Assembly (NCBI GenBank): GCA_014529385.2
Contig: CM043963.1
Location: forward strand, 106,985,912 to 107,049,911
Direction of reading: 5' to 3'
DNA: 64,000 bases
From: Adiantum capillus-veneris
Lineage: Eukaryota > Streptophyta > Polypodiopsida > Polypodiales > Pteridaceae
Shown piece after piece: positions 23,001 to 36,400 of this stretch (positions are counted from its first letter, which is position 1; the number at the start of each line of letters is the position of its first letter). The position numbers were made by a program, and so were the translations under genes. The notes beneath the pieces were generated by a model. It had not been told where the DNA came from, did no database searches, and saw nothing but the letters and a program-made list of their open reading frames with translations.

Positions 23001-26000
23001 AATGTGTCCCAAAAAGTGTATCTCTCGTAGGAAAAATTTACTTTTCTTTGCATTAATCACTAACTTGTGATCTTGTAATGCCTGAAAGACTTGAAGCAAA
23101 TGATCTCTATGTTTTGCCTCATCCTTGGAGAAAACAATGATATCGTCAAAGAAAGTGCCAACAAATAGTCTGTACTCTCGAAAGATCCTGTCCATCATCC
23201 GGTTAAATGTCGCAGGAGCATTGGTTAAGCCAAAAGGCATCACCAAAAACTCAAATAACCCAAAAGTCGTCCGAAAGGCTGTCTTGTAGACATCTCCCGG
23301 CGCGATTCGGATCTGATGATATCTGCTTTTCAAGTTGATCTTGCTAAAGCACGAGGATCCCTGAAGTCGGTCAAGTATATTATCGATTCTAGGAATTGAA
23401 AATCTGTTCTTGATGGTGATTTTGTTGAGAGCTCTATAATCGATGCACATTCTCCAAGTTCTGTCTTTCTTCAAAACCAACAACACTGAAGAGCAATACG
23501 GTGAAGTACTAGGATGGACAAGACCCTTTTCCAACGGGTCTTTCACTTGGTTCATAATCTCTTCGTTTTGGGCTCGGCTCACACGGTAAGGTGGCCGGTT
23601 CAGTGGTGTGCTTCCAGGTATCAGATTAATGGTATGATCTTCAGGACAAGCGGGGGGTAACTCGCCTGCCAGGCCCTCCGAGAAGCAATCGGCATGAGAG
23701 TGGAGAAAATCTTGGCGTTCCTTATCAAGTTCAGACATATTTGTCCTATCCTCATCACTCAACTCTTTCATAAAGATCGAGTAAACAAACAGACTGGATT
23801 TCTTTAATTTTGAAATGGCCGAAGTCGATACAATAGGGACAGACTCTCCCTTAAGTTTTACATCGAGTACAATGGTTATGCCCTTCTTTGTGGTCAATGT
23901 CGCTTTCCTCACCCGATAGTCGACCACGTGTTGTTCTTGTGGTACCAAGGAATTCCCAAGCTTCCAAAGGGATTATGTAAAAGTCCTCATGCCCCAAATA
24001 CCCCTGACAATGCAACCAAAGTTTGCCAATGACAGGTGTAATGGCTACGTCCCTGCCGGGTGCCGCTAGAACTGCCTCTGCAAGTGGTCCCATCCGATCG
24101 GGAGTGATCTCGAGCCGCGCTGCCAATTCCTGTGAAATGAAGTTGCCCTTAGCTCCTCCATCAAAGAAGATTAGGGCTTCTTGGTCTTTCACTTTGCCCC
24201 AAGTTCGGCAAAGTTTTGTACTCTCGTCCATCGTGTTGGGATCGGTACCCACGCAATTTGGAACCAGTTCTGTTTTCTTTTTGCCTTTTCTTCCACGTTC
24301 CTTGGCTGCTCTTGAACTCTCAGGCCTTTCATCGTCCTTGTCGTTCTGTTCTTTCTATGCCTTTTTAGGGCACTTCGCGGAGATATGTCCAGTTTCCCCG
24401 CATCCAAAAGACTTCCCCTCCTTGATGTAGCGAGCTCTCTCCTTAGGAGTGAGTTTGGGTCGTGCATCTTTCTCTTTCATTTCTGGGTTGCTCTTCCTCT
24501 TTCTACTTTCATTTGTCGAAGTCTGTTCGGCTCTTTGCGTCATGATCTCATCGGTGGGGTAGGTTAAATTGCCAGAGTGAATGGCAAAACCGCGTTTCGC
24601 ATGACTCATCAACTCCTGAATGGAAGCTGACTTTTGTTCCAAGCAGTGATCTCGGATTTCTGTAGAAAGACCCAAGGTAAAGCGCTCAATCTGTTCCTTG
24701 AACGAGATCTTCTTAAATGATGAGTTAGGTAGAAAAGAGCTCCAGAATTTCTCGCAATAAGCGTCCACTGTATCCTTCTTGGCCATCCGAAGATGGTTCC
24801 AAGCAGTTCGTATATCGCGTTCATACTCTAGAGTCAGCCAAGAAGAAATAAAAAGCCTTTTGAATTTCAGCCATTTAATTGGCGCTGTCTTGTTTAATAG
24901 AAGCGTGGACCACCAAGTTCGAGCATTCCCCTTAAAGTAAGAGGCAACTCTCCGAATCTTAGAGTACTCTGAATAACGCCCTCCCGCGAAAGCGATGCCA
25001 AACTGCTATACAAAAGACAAAGCCTTCGAAGCATCTCTATAACTAGAAAACGTGTCAAATTTAATTGACTGTCCATCTTCCTTAAACTCTCGGACTTTCT
25101 TGCTTTTGCCTTCGAGAAAGTCATACTGGTTGGCTTTGTAAAAATTCTTCTTATTTGCATAAGAGCTGCTGTCATCAGAGTATGAACTAGACTAGTCCTC
25201 TGTAGAATTGTCAACCACGGGGCGAGATTTAGACTTCTTTGCCTTTTTCTTGTCCTTTCCAAAGCTTTGCTTTTTGCTTTGCTTTTTGCCTTTTCTGTCT
25301 TCTTCGCTTGAGCCCGATGAGCTAGAAGAATTGTCAGAAGAAGAAGAAGAAGAAGAAGAAGAAGAAGAAGAAGAAGAAGAAGAAGAAGAACTGGGTACTC
25401 CAAATCGAACACGCTTCTTCTGCTTTCTTGCCTTTTCAAAAGTAGATTGACGACCCAAATAACCCGGGAAGTCAGCACCTTTCTTTTGCTTTTTGTCGTG
25501 CTCTTTAGCTTTGTTCTGCGCGTCAAAAAGCTGAGCAATTCGTGCATCAACCACCTCTTCTAATTCTTGCTCTGTATACTTCCTAGGAGTAGGAGGTTTC
25601 TTAAGAGCGGGTTTGCGGGGTGGTTTTGTGGTCTTCCGCCAATGCGTGTGCATCTCATCAAAAGAAGTCTGGCTCATATATTTTGCAAATTTTGGATCCT
25701 TCGCAAAATTAAGCATCATCTTTGTTGCATCACCGATCAATTTTCGACGCTCCATCTCTTGATGCTCCGCTTGAGTAGGCCGAGGCGGGCCGTACCCGAG
25801 TGAATCTTCGTTGTGATGCCTTTCTGCATCTTTGGATGCAGTGGGAGTCGACTGATCTTTGCTTGAAGCCATAGGTGTCGTGCAAAAAGGATCGGATTTC
25901 TTGTAGGAGAGAAATCGGCCGCACTTTGATACCACTGTAACAGACTTGGACACTCCAAGTCGAGAATCTACCGCGTCAACACAAATAAGCACTTCAAACA

Positions 26001-27364
26001 GTTCACAGTTCACAATTGATTCGACACTGGCCCGGCAGAGTTCCGTGCCTAGAGATATTGGCCCCAAAGACTGGCGCCCCTTTTGGTATTTCAAAGTACA
26101 AGAGTGCAGGCAAGCGCTCACACTCAGACTCTGCTTACAGATGCTCTGAGTTATGAGGCCTATGCGCTTATTTAAAGATTACATGGGATGCTAAAAGCAG
26201 AGCCCCAAAAGCTTCTAAGTTTTAAAAGCTTTCCAAAATAAAGCAACTTTTTGTTTTCCCTCTCATAGGGCTTAGTGGAAAATAGAGCAACTTGCTTTCT
26301 CTCTCTCTCTCTCTCTCTCAACTGCTTGCGTAGAATAAAGCAAAGGTCTCCCACACAAAGCTGCCCAAAAAAAAAGTAGTGCCGTAAATCGCGGAATCCG
26401 TACAGCCTGCCACGTGTCATATTTTCCGCAATTTGTGGGGCTGCCGTACAGCCAGCAACGTCAGCATTTCCCTGGGCTTGTCCATGCAAGTGTGTGTATA
26501 CTGCGCAACCACGTCACCAGTTTGTGACAAAGAAACAGAGGAAACCCCAACTTATGGAGTCCTACCTAGTGGCCCAAAGGGTTAGGAATTAGTAATCCTA
26601 ACCCCTACCAACTTATTGACACTTCTGGAGGGGCCTAAATTAAACACACACATACACACACAAAGATTGCATAAAAAGGACAGATGACGTGGCAAGTGTA
26701 TGGATGCTTGCGATTTGCATTGACTGCCACGTGGCATATTTTGTACGAATTTTTGCTGGTTGTGGACAGAATTCTTTTTTTCCAAGAAAAAGATCCTTCC
26801 AGTAGTTAATAAAATTGCCGAATGGGCTACAATTTGCCCCTGCTAAAGAGGGCTGTCACAAAGTGATGATGTGGCATGAGAAATGGCTGAGTGGACAAGA
26901 GAAATTGAACGGACTAACTTGAAGAACTTATGAAGCACCGGCCGTGGGGCGCGAAGCCCTAAAAGCCAGAAGTTGAACTCTGGCGGACACATCGGTAAAA
27001 CGCGCTGATTGCTGATGTGGCAGTGTTCTACAGACAGCTAACATGACAGATTGTACAGAATTCCGAAAATTGCGTTGCTGTGCTGACATGGCAGGTTGTA
27101 TGGATTTTCGTAAATTATGCTGGCAGCTTTTGCAGATTCTAGCGCTATCTTTTGGGACCCAAAGCGTTTGGGGTTTAGTGCTTCTGAACTAATTGCTTTT
27201 GGTGCTTTGCTTTTGGACATCCCTTGTAAATTTAAAAGAGCCCTTGGGCCTCTCACTTTGCAGAGCATCTGGACACAAAGTCTAAGAGTAGAGGACCCTT
27301 GGGAGTTGTACTTTGCAGTGATCAATAAGAACTTCTGGGCATGGAACTCCGTCGTGCCGTGTCG

Positions 27365-27408
<44 letters not shown>

Positions 27409-30400
27409 AGTAAAGTTCAGTGATTTTGAAGTTTCTGTTCGTGTGTTGCTATTGATTTCTTGCTTGGAGTGTCCAAGCTTGTAACAGTGGTATCAGAGCT
27501 CATAAAGATTCTTCTTTTACGGAGGATCCGATCCCTTCTACAAAACACATTGATTCTTGGGGAGAATCTGATAGACCAGTCAAGTTTTTTTTGTTTGTTA
27601 AAGAATCGTTTGTGTCTCGACCCCAGATATTAGCCACTCCCACCCTTCGTCCATCGCGCATCGGGCGCGCTCGTGTCTTCATCCATCTGTCTTATTGGGC
27701 ATAAGCCATAAAGAACCCAAGAGTGCACATGGGTTCTCACGGAGAATCTGACAGAGATAACACCTCTCGGTGGGGAAGGCAAAGAAAAGTTGAAATCCGG
27801 CGTGAAAACTGAAGAAAAGAATGAAGAATTGGGCAAATTTTCGGTGGGGAAGTTTGCCAGAGCGGAATACAAACGTCAACTGTAGGTTGACACGTGTGTG
27901 AAAAGATAAATGAAGTACTCCCAAAACCCGAAATATGTGAAGTATCTAAAGACTTATTTGATGGATTAGATTCACGCGAGATGGCGAGAAGCCATTGATT
28001 CTCCTCTCAGGGGAGAGAGATGAAAGGACAAATGAGTGCAGAAAAGTGGAAGTTGTACTCGTAGAAAGAGATGGACAAAGCTCTCAAAAGGAAGACGAAC
28101 CAGATAATGAAAGGTTTGAAGCACTCTCGGAAGAAGAGGAAATCGGTGGATTTCCCCGGTTATTTGGGCCGAAAGTCGAGTTTCGAGGTGACAAGCAGAT
28201 CCAGAAGCGTGCCTATTTCAAGGATGATTGAGTTTTTTTTTTCGTCTTTAGAGAGTTCTGACAGTTCGTCGACCTCTAGTACTAGACAGGATGAGAAAAG
28301 ACGGAAGAAGCGGAGAAAAAGCAAGAAAAGCAGATTTCTAAAAAGCCTCGCAGGCATGGAAGCCTAGCAGGCAGTGTCGCTGTGTCTCAAGTGGGTGATC
28401 ATAGGCGGCACATACTGCCGGGAGGCCGCTTTGCACCAAGGGGCGGCCTAGAGGCCCACTACACTCGCACCAAGGGACGACTTTCCCAAGGCGAGAGCAG
28501 CCAGTGTCATGACTGGAGATTTGACGGGTCGGGGTCGATGACACAAATCCTCCGACTGATGCCTACAACGCTGATCCTCTGAAAGTAGTGTTGAGCGCGC
28601 GGCGGTGTGTGCAAGTGAAAGAGCACGCGAGGAAGTGCAGTGTGTGTGCAGAGAGGGGTGGCGAAAGCCAGCAGGAGAGGAAGCGCTAGCAGAACGATGA
28701 GGGAGAGAGAGAGGGCTCACGTTTTTGGGGAAAACTCAATAAGTGAGTTTTGGGTTTTCCCACTTTTATTATAAGTGACCTTTAAAAAATGTGTCCAGGT
28801 CCAGGTTCATATTGAACCTGGACAAAGTATAAAAATGTACAAAAAGGGGTTATTTAGGCCTTTAACCCAACAACCTCCCACTTAAAGGCATAAATGACAC
28901 CTTTAAGTTAACCAACTCCCACCAGCTGTATGTAATGCTCATATTGAGCCTTAGCAAGACTCTTGGTGAGAACATCTGCAGGGTTATCCTGTGTGTGAAT
29001 CTTAGTCAAGGTGACTAGACCATCCTCCAATACCTGTCGTATGAAGTGGTATCACACATCAATGTGCTTTGTGCGTGCATGAAACACGGCATTCTTGGCC
29101 AAATAGACAGCACTTTGGCTATCACATCCCAAGACAGGAGTACTAGCAGGCATACCAAGCTCTTTGACAAGTCTGCCCAACCATATGGCCTCTTTAGAAG
29201 CCTCAGTGGCTGAAATATATTCAGCCTCAGTAGTACTCAATGCAACAATTTTCTGCAGTCGTGAACACCAAGAGACATCACCACCAGGAATAGCAAACAC
29301 ATAGCCACTAGTGGACTTCCTGGTATCCAAGTCACCTGCCATATCTGCATCACAATAGCCCTGCAACTTCAGGTCACTTTTGCCATAGCATATACACCTA
29401 GATTGTGTACCTGACGAGTATCTCAGAATGCATTTCACAGCTTTCCAATGTGCTTTGCCGGGATTGGACATGTATCTACTAACAACTCCCACCGCATGGG
29501 CAATGTCAGGCCGAGTGGCAACCATAGCATACATAAGAGAACCACAAGCTGATGCATAAGGGATTCCCTTCATAGCATTCATTGCCACGTCATCCTTTGG
29601 GCAATCGGCTTTGCTAAGTTTTGTGTGTGGAGGTAAAGGTACTCCAAGTGACTTAGCTTCAGCCATGTTAAACCTGTCAAGTACTTCAGCAATGTACTTT
29701 TCTTGAGATAAGAAGAGCAATTTCAGCTTTCTATCTCTCTTGATTCTCATGCCCAAGATGTGCTCAGCATCACCTAAATCCTTCATTGCAAAAGCTGAAT
29801 TCAGCTGACGTTTAAGAGCATCAATGGTAGACTTATGCTTCCCAGCAATCAACATATCATCTACATATAGCACAAGGATTATAGGACTTCTATCATTATC
29901 CTTCTTTGTATACAAACAATGGTCTGAATGGCTGCGTTTAAAGCCTTGAGACAGCATAAAAGTATCAAACTTTTTCTACCACTGACGTGATGACTGCCTC
30001 AAACCATACAGTGCCCTTCTTAGTTTGCATACAAGTTCCTTTCTATCAGGAACTACAAAACCCTCAGGTTGCTTCATGTAGATATCTTCATCAATGTCAC
30101 CATGAAGAAAAGTTGTTTTTACATCCATTTGATTCAATTCTAAGTCAAGCACTGCAGCGAGAGCAAAAAGGACACGCAATGTCGTAAGCTTTACAACAGG
30201 AGAAAAGGTCTCTTGAAAGTCAATCCCCTCTTTCTGTGCATACCCTTTGGCAACTAACCTTGCTTTATACTTGGGCTTTCCATCAACACATTTGACCTTG
30301 TAAACCCATTTGTTAGGAAGAGCCTTTCTTCCTTTAGGCAATGGCACAAGATCCCAAGTATTGTTTGCATGCAAAGATTTGATTTCCTCTTGCATCGCAA

Positions 30401-33400
30401 GCTCCCACTTATTGCTTAACTCACATGATTTTGCCTCTTTATATGTAAGAGGCTCTCCCTCATCTGTCAACATAACATGATGCAAAGAGGGGTCAAAGCG
30501 TTGTATCAACCTTTTGACACGAGTAGACCTGCGTACCCAATGATCTACATTCTCAGGCACAGGTTCTACATCAGGAGGCAACTCATTTTCAGCATGCTCA
30601 TGCTGCTGAAAATCATTTTCAGCCATGACAGGTGGCTGTCCATCCTCATTTGGAGCATCTAAATCATGTCCTACCTCTTCTGGCTCAAGGTTTTAACCGG
30701 TTGATTATCAATTTCAGCTTGCGGTAATGCATCCTGAGGCTCTTTTTCAACATCAATAGGTGGCAAGAGAGGCTGAAATTTAACCGATTTCTTGTCAATT
30801 TCAGAAGATGTAGCATTTTTCAGCAATTTAGCCTCATTGAACACTACATCTCGGCTGCGTACTACCCTCTTAAACTGAGGCAACCATATCCTGTTGCCCA
30901 TTTCACCCTCTTCCCCATAACCTAGGAAGAGTCCTTGGATGGAGTTGGCATCTAGCTTTGTCCTCAAGTCATTACGAACATGGACAAAAGCCTCACAGCC
31001 AAACACTCTCAAATGATCATAAGAGGCAGGTTTGCCATACCAAACCTCCTCTGGAATGTCATTTTTTAGCGTACTGTTAGGAGAGCGATTGCATACATGA
31101 ACTGCAGTTTTCAAAGCCTCTCCCCAAAACCCATGAGGGAGATTAGCCGTGGACAACATGCAACGCACTCTCTCACATAAAGTACGGTTATACCTCTCAG
31201 CCACACCATTAGAAGATGGATTATAAGGGGCTGTCAACTCCCTTTTAATCCCATATTCTTCGCAATAACGCTGAAATTCAGCAGACGTGTACTCCCCCCA
31301 TTGTCAGATCTCAGACATTTAAGCTTACTACCCTTTTGCGTACTCACAAAAGCATGAAACCTCTTAAATGCATTAAATGTTTCACTCTTATTCTTTAACA
31401 AATATGCCCAACCTTTCCTAGTGCAATCATCAATGAATGTAATAAAGTATAATGCACCACTAAAAGACTTAACAGGCATTGAACATACATCGGAGTGAAT
31501 TAAATCAAGAGCATTAGCTTTGCGCGAGACACCAGAATAATAAGAAGACTTCTTTTGTTTACCATACAAACAGTCATTACAAAAATCTAACTTGGTGACC
31601 TTTACATCAACCCTCTTCAAAGAGGAGAGCACATCAAGTCCCTTCAGGCTCATATGGCCAAGTCTTGTGTGCCACAACTCCAAATGAGAAGCAATTTCGG
31701 CCACTGCAAGAAACTTGCCAGGCAAAGCTTTGCCATGTAAATAGTACAATGTACCACTCTTGCATCCCTTGACAATGAGCATTGATCCCTTAAGCAACTT
31801 CCATGAACCCCCAGCAAAAATGGTTGTATAACCCTGTGCATCCATCTGGCCAATAGACAATAGACTCTTCTTGATGCTTGGTACATACCTTACATCTTTA
31901 AGCATAAACTCTTGGCCATTGTTTAATGCCAAGCGCACAGTGCCCATACCTTCAATGTCACAAGCATGGTTATCCCCAAGGTAAACCTTGCCATACTTGC
32001 CTGCATGATAAGAAGCAAAACACTCCACAGATGGAGTCACATGAAATGAGGCACCCGAGTCTACTATCCAAGACTGTGTAAGGCCATCATTTGCACTTAG
32101 CAATGCATCAATGACATCTCTACGTGAGATAAGCATGTCTTTAGCATTTGCTACAACAAAATCTGAGGGGCATGAAGCTGCAACCAAGATCTCCTCACTG
32201 TCGGATAACTCTGTGATAACCACACTAGAGGATACATTGACATTCTCTGAATCCTTGGAGGAGGTACCTGCTGATTTTTCCCCTTTCTTATCCTCTGTCT
32301 TCTTCTTCTCCTGTGATTCCTTCTTTCTTTTCTGCTCTTTCTTGAAATACCTGCAATCTGGCTTCTTATGGCCTTTTCTACCACATTGGTAACAAGTCAC
32401 ATCCTTATCCCTAGACTTGCTTTTGCTCCTGTTTTGAGTCTTGGTACCTGCATTTTGCTTCTGACTTCTGCCTCTCGCATTGTAAGCAGAACTGCCACCT
32501 TCCCCACCACTAGACTTGCGTCTAATTTCCTCATTTAAGATGGAGCCTTTCACTCCATCATATGTGAGGTTGGGGCTATTACTCAAAGAAACCACAAGCG
32601 TTTCCCAAGAGTCTGGCAAAGTCATTAACAAAAATATGGCTTTCAACTTGTCATCAAAAGGCTGAAGCCCAGTATCCTGTAGGTGACTCATAACACTGGT
32701 GAAAGCACTTAAGTGCTCAGAAGCCGACTTGGCTTCGTCAAGCATCATGTTCACCAGTTTGCGCATCAAATGCACCTGATTCACAGGGGTGGCATTCTCA
32801 TAAGTGGCCTTCAACTTATGCCAAATTGCATGTGCAATGTCCAAGCCCTTTATGTCCACCAGAATGTCATCGGTCACAGCCTTTTTGATATAGGCCTTTG
32901 CCCTCTTGTTGAGCTTGGCCCAATCCTCATCCGGCATATCCTAAGGCTTTACAGCCAAAAGGGCGTCCTCACAATCCTTGAGGAACAAAATCCCCTGCAT
33001 CGTGTCTTGCCATAGGTCGAAACCTGTACCGTCAAATCGCTTGATTTCCATCAAGCTCTTGGCATCATACGACGAGGAAGTAGAGGCCATTTGCACGGAT
33101 AAAAATGCAACAGAAAGTGTCTACACAAAATCTGAAAATTTTCAGTGATCACAATGTACCGCATGTTGCATACAATGTGTTGAAAATTTCAGCAATTAAC
33201 AAGTATCCCCAATGCGTACTTGCATAAATCCACAAAAGGCGTATATAAACCTCAATTTGTGTACATAAAAACAGTCCAATTCTGAATTTTCTGCAAATTT
33301 ACTGTTTTGGCGCATCAATTTGCATCAAATGGACCTGTTTTGAGTGGAAAAAGCAAGGGGCATTCACGGGAATCGATTTCGAACACCTGCGTTTTGCTGT

Positions 33401-36400
33401 TTTGACCTGTAATTTTCTGGTTTTTACCTGTTTTGACCTAATTTCAGCTTGTTTTAGGCTGTTTTGGAAACCCTAATCACCCTAGGTGACATTAGAAGCA
33501 AGGGGCTTCGCGATGAAAGCGGAAATTTGACGCGAGAGAAGCCTTTTGCCTGCTGTCCAGCCACCTACGCAAAGCTTTTGAAACCCTAATCTGGCTCTGA
33601 TACTAGTTGTTGAGCGCGCGGCGGTGTGTGCAAGTGAAAGAGCATGCGAGGAAGTGCAGTGTGTGTGCAGAGAGGGGTGGCGAAAGCCGGCAGGAGAGGA
33701 AGCGCTAGCAGAACGATGAGGGAGATAGAGAGGGCTCACGTTTTTGGGGAAAACTCAATAAGTGAGTTTTGGGTTTTCCCACTTTTATTGTAAGTGACCT
33801 TTAAAAAATGTGTCCAAGTTTATATTTGTCCAGGTTCAATATGAACCTGGACAAAGTATAAAAATGTACAAAAAGGGGTTATTTAGGCCTTTAACCCAAC
33901 AAGTAGCACTTGGCCATGCTGATGCCTCGGCAGTGACTCTATGGAGGTGACCCTCCCTCTGTACCTCGAAGAAACTGGGGGAACCTGTGAGACTGAGCAC
34001 GCCCCGACTGAAATGAGGACCTCCAGTTGCGTGAAGGCCCCCATCTAGCAGGGAGCTGCCGACTCCAAACGGGTGTGCCACTTTGCAGGTATAGCCTCTA
34101 TAATGTCCTGACACATGCTCTGTGCTCCCCTCATGTCGCACGGCTGCATGTCTTGGATCTCCTTAGAGAGTCCTGTAAATTGTAGCCAGTCTCTCCAAAA
34201 GTACGGGCTGGACCCACTGCCATGTGGCCCCAACAGACATGGGGTCTGCTACCAACCATGTGGCCTCACTGTGTGCTAACCAAAGGGTTCCAAACAAGTG
34301 GCTGCCTCAACCACTTTTGTATGCATGTGGGCTGGTGTTGCTCAAGGCCACCTGGGAGCTGCTCCAAGAGTGAAGCAGGCTCGCAGCAAAGCGATCGTCC
34401 CATCTCTTGCTCAGGCCTACTTTGTGCATCTCTGAGAAGATCCAACGGGTGGAGGACCTCCATGGGCCGCCTGCCTGTGGGACCTGGGCCCGAATCCGGT
34501 GTAGCAACAGCTCCTTCTAGGGCTCCTCCCTGGAAGAAGTCCTCTGATCACAAGCTTCCCAAGGAGGGCTCCACTCTGTCATGCAAAGGCGATGATCCCC
34601 AAACCTCCCCGAGAGCAGGGTAAAGTAATGACCTGCTAGGAGACCTTGGCTTGAGCCGATTGTGTGTGTCGATCTGACCACAAGAAGTTTCTTATCAGAC
34701 GCTCCAGCTGGCTGATACAAGAGCTCGAGAAAATCCAGCAAGACGTGATGTATCACATATTAGCCAACAACACCTGGTTGGGCACCACAACCCTGCCAGC
34801 AAGAGAAAGCCTTGCTGAGCTCCAATGAAGATGTTTCCTCTTGATGGAAATGAGGAGAGGAGCAAATTGCTGCTCTGGTGACAAATCTAGACCAACCTGG
34901 CAGCCCAAGTAGCGTATTGGTGTCCCTGGGGCCTGGAGGAATCCACCTAAAGTCCTCTCGAGGCGACCAATCGGGCAAGGGAGCACTACCAACCCAGAAA
35001 GCCACCGTCTTCCGCCAGTTGATCAATGCTCCGGATGCACAATAGAAAACCTCAGGAGACTGCTCACGCTTGTGCAAGTTGGCCTCCCGGCCCTCCAAAA
35101 ACAAACCTGAGTCATCAGCAAACTCAGCATCCATAAGCTCCTCTCCCATGGCGGGTACCCACCATCTCAAAAAACTCTCGAGTAACTTTGTCGCCCACTT
35201 GGGTCCACTAACTTACTAAGATGCCGGACAGTGATAGGCAAACCCATGGCGCCGCTCGTCAGAGCGTGCTGCATCTGATCCTCTATCTAGGGATTACCTA
35301 GGTGTCGCTCCTGCATCCTCTGTAAGGAGACAAAGCCCCGACATAGTTGCTTCTCCTCCTCTCGGGTCGCAGACAATCGCGCTGTCGAAACTTGGAGAAA
35401 GAAGCGACTAAGCTCCATGAGGCCGTTGGCCACTCTAGCAGCAACATCCCCTTGCGTGTCAAGACTCTCGGTCCAAAGTTGGCCTTGGCTCTGTTGTCGA
35501 AGAAAATCAAGGCTTCGTGGTCTTGTACCTTGCCCCAGCTCTGGAGAGCTTGGTACTCCCATCTTCATGATCCTTAGGCATCCTCGTGAAATTGAATAGA
35601 AAACTTGCTTTCTTAGCTGCTCGCTCTTCTTCTGCTTTTGAAGTCTCCGGTTTGTCTTCTGGATATTCCTCTTTTTTTGAACATCCTCCGAGTGCCCAAC
35701 CTCATTGCAACCATAACACTCACCTTGCTTGAAATACTCTACCTTCTGCTCTGCAGATATTCAAGGAGCAGTTGACTTCTTTTGTTGTACCAACTTCTCC
35801 ACCTTCTTCTTCCCTTTGAAAGTCTCCTTCTTAACTGAATTGGGTGCCGGAGCAACTGTGTGGAAAAATTAGTGAGCCTATGAGCAACAAATATCCGTCC
35901 AAATCGTGGTCCATAAGCTTCAAGATGCCTTTGCTGCCTTCTCCTCTTCTTTATTTCTCTTCTCTTGGTTCTCTCAGCCTCTGTAAATGTGTTCTTGCTG
36001 GGCTTATTGTGCTATAAAGCTGCAGAGAGGGAGTTGTTTGCATACCTTGGTCTGAGTACAGCGTTTCTGGATTTGGTTTGCAATCAGCATGGGAAACCAT
36101 TTTTGTATGGGGAATGACTTGAGTATTTGGTTGCCATACTAAGGAGAAGCAACCATCAATTGAGTTGGCTAGGACCTCGTTTGGACCAGAAGGTCATATA
36201 GGTTTTTAGCTCTTGTTTGCGCATAGATTTGGTCATACTTGGAAACTGGGTTTTGCTCAGATTTTTTGCAGTGGTAGGGATTGATTAGGCTTATGCACGG
36301 ATAGGGCAGGTGAGCAGGTATAAAACTCTGACAATCGTCGAAGGGTTACTCTTCTTCGGAAGTGCCATGAACTGGTGGTTGGATCTAACAGAAGCTTTGT

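Larger units (their letters stand above)
19925..26529 (-). mobile_element. Large Ty3/gypsy chromovirus E (6.6 kb)
   Basis: Reading leftward: LTR (25936-26529), PBS, gag with zinc knuckle, protease, RT, RNase H, integrase with C-terminal chromodomain, 3' UTR and a truncated 3' LTR (19925-20291). The gene order and chromodomain mark it as a chromovirus of the Ty3/gypsy superfamily. At least four TAG stops and two or three frameshifts break the polyprotein. It is the best preserved gypsy copy here and the reference for F, G and the 12.3 kb remnant. Confidence 0.93.
28589..33901 (-). mobile_element. Ty1/copia element I (5,313 bp), nearly complete
   Basis: LTRs of 284 and 294 bp, PBS, gag-protease-integrase-RT-RNase H in copia order, polypurine tract, and TSD AGTAG. 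Only four lesions were found by eye: TAG at 32941-32943 in gag, a frameshift in a C6 run near 31296 (integrase), a frameshift near 30690, and TAG near 29973-29975 in RT. It is inserted into a LINE. Confidence 0.95.

Noticed and set aside
34222-34623. 133-codon plus-strand open frame in a GC-rich segment
   Set aside because: Complement of the LINE ORF2 coding strand, whose minus-strand frames carry recognisable RT sequence.
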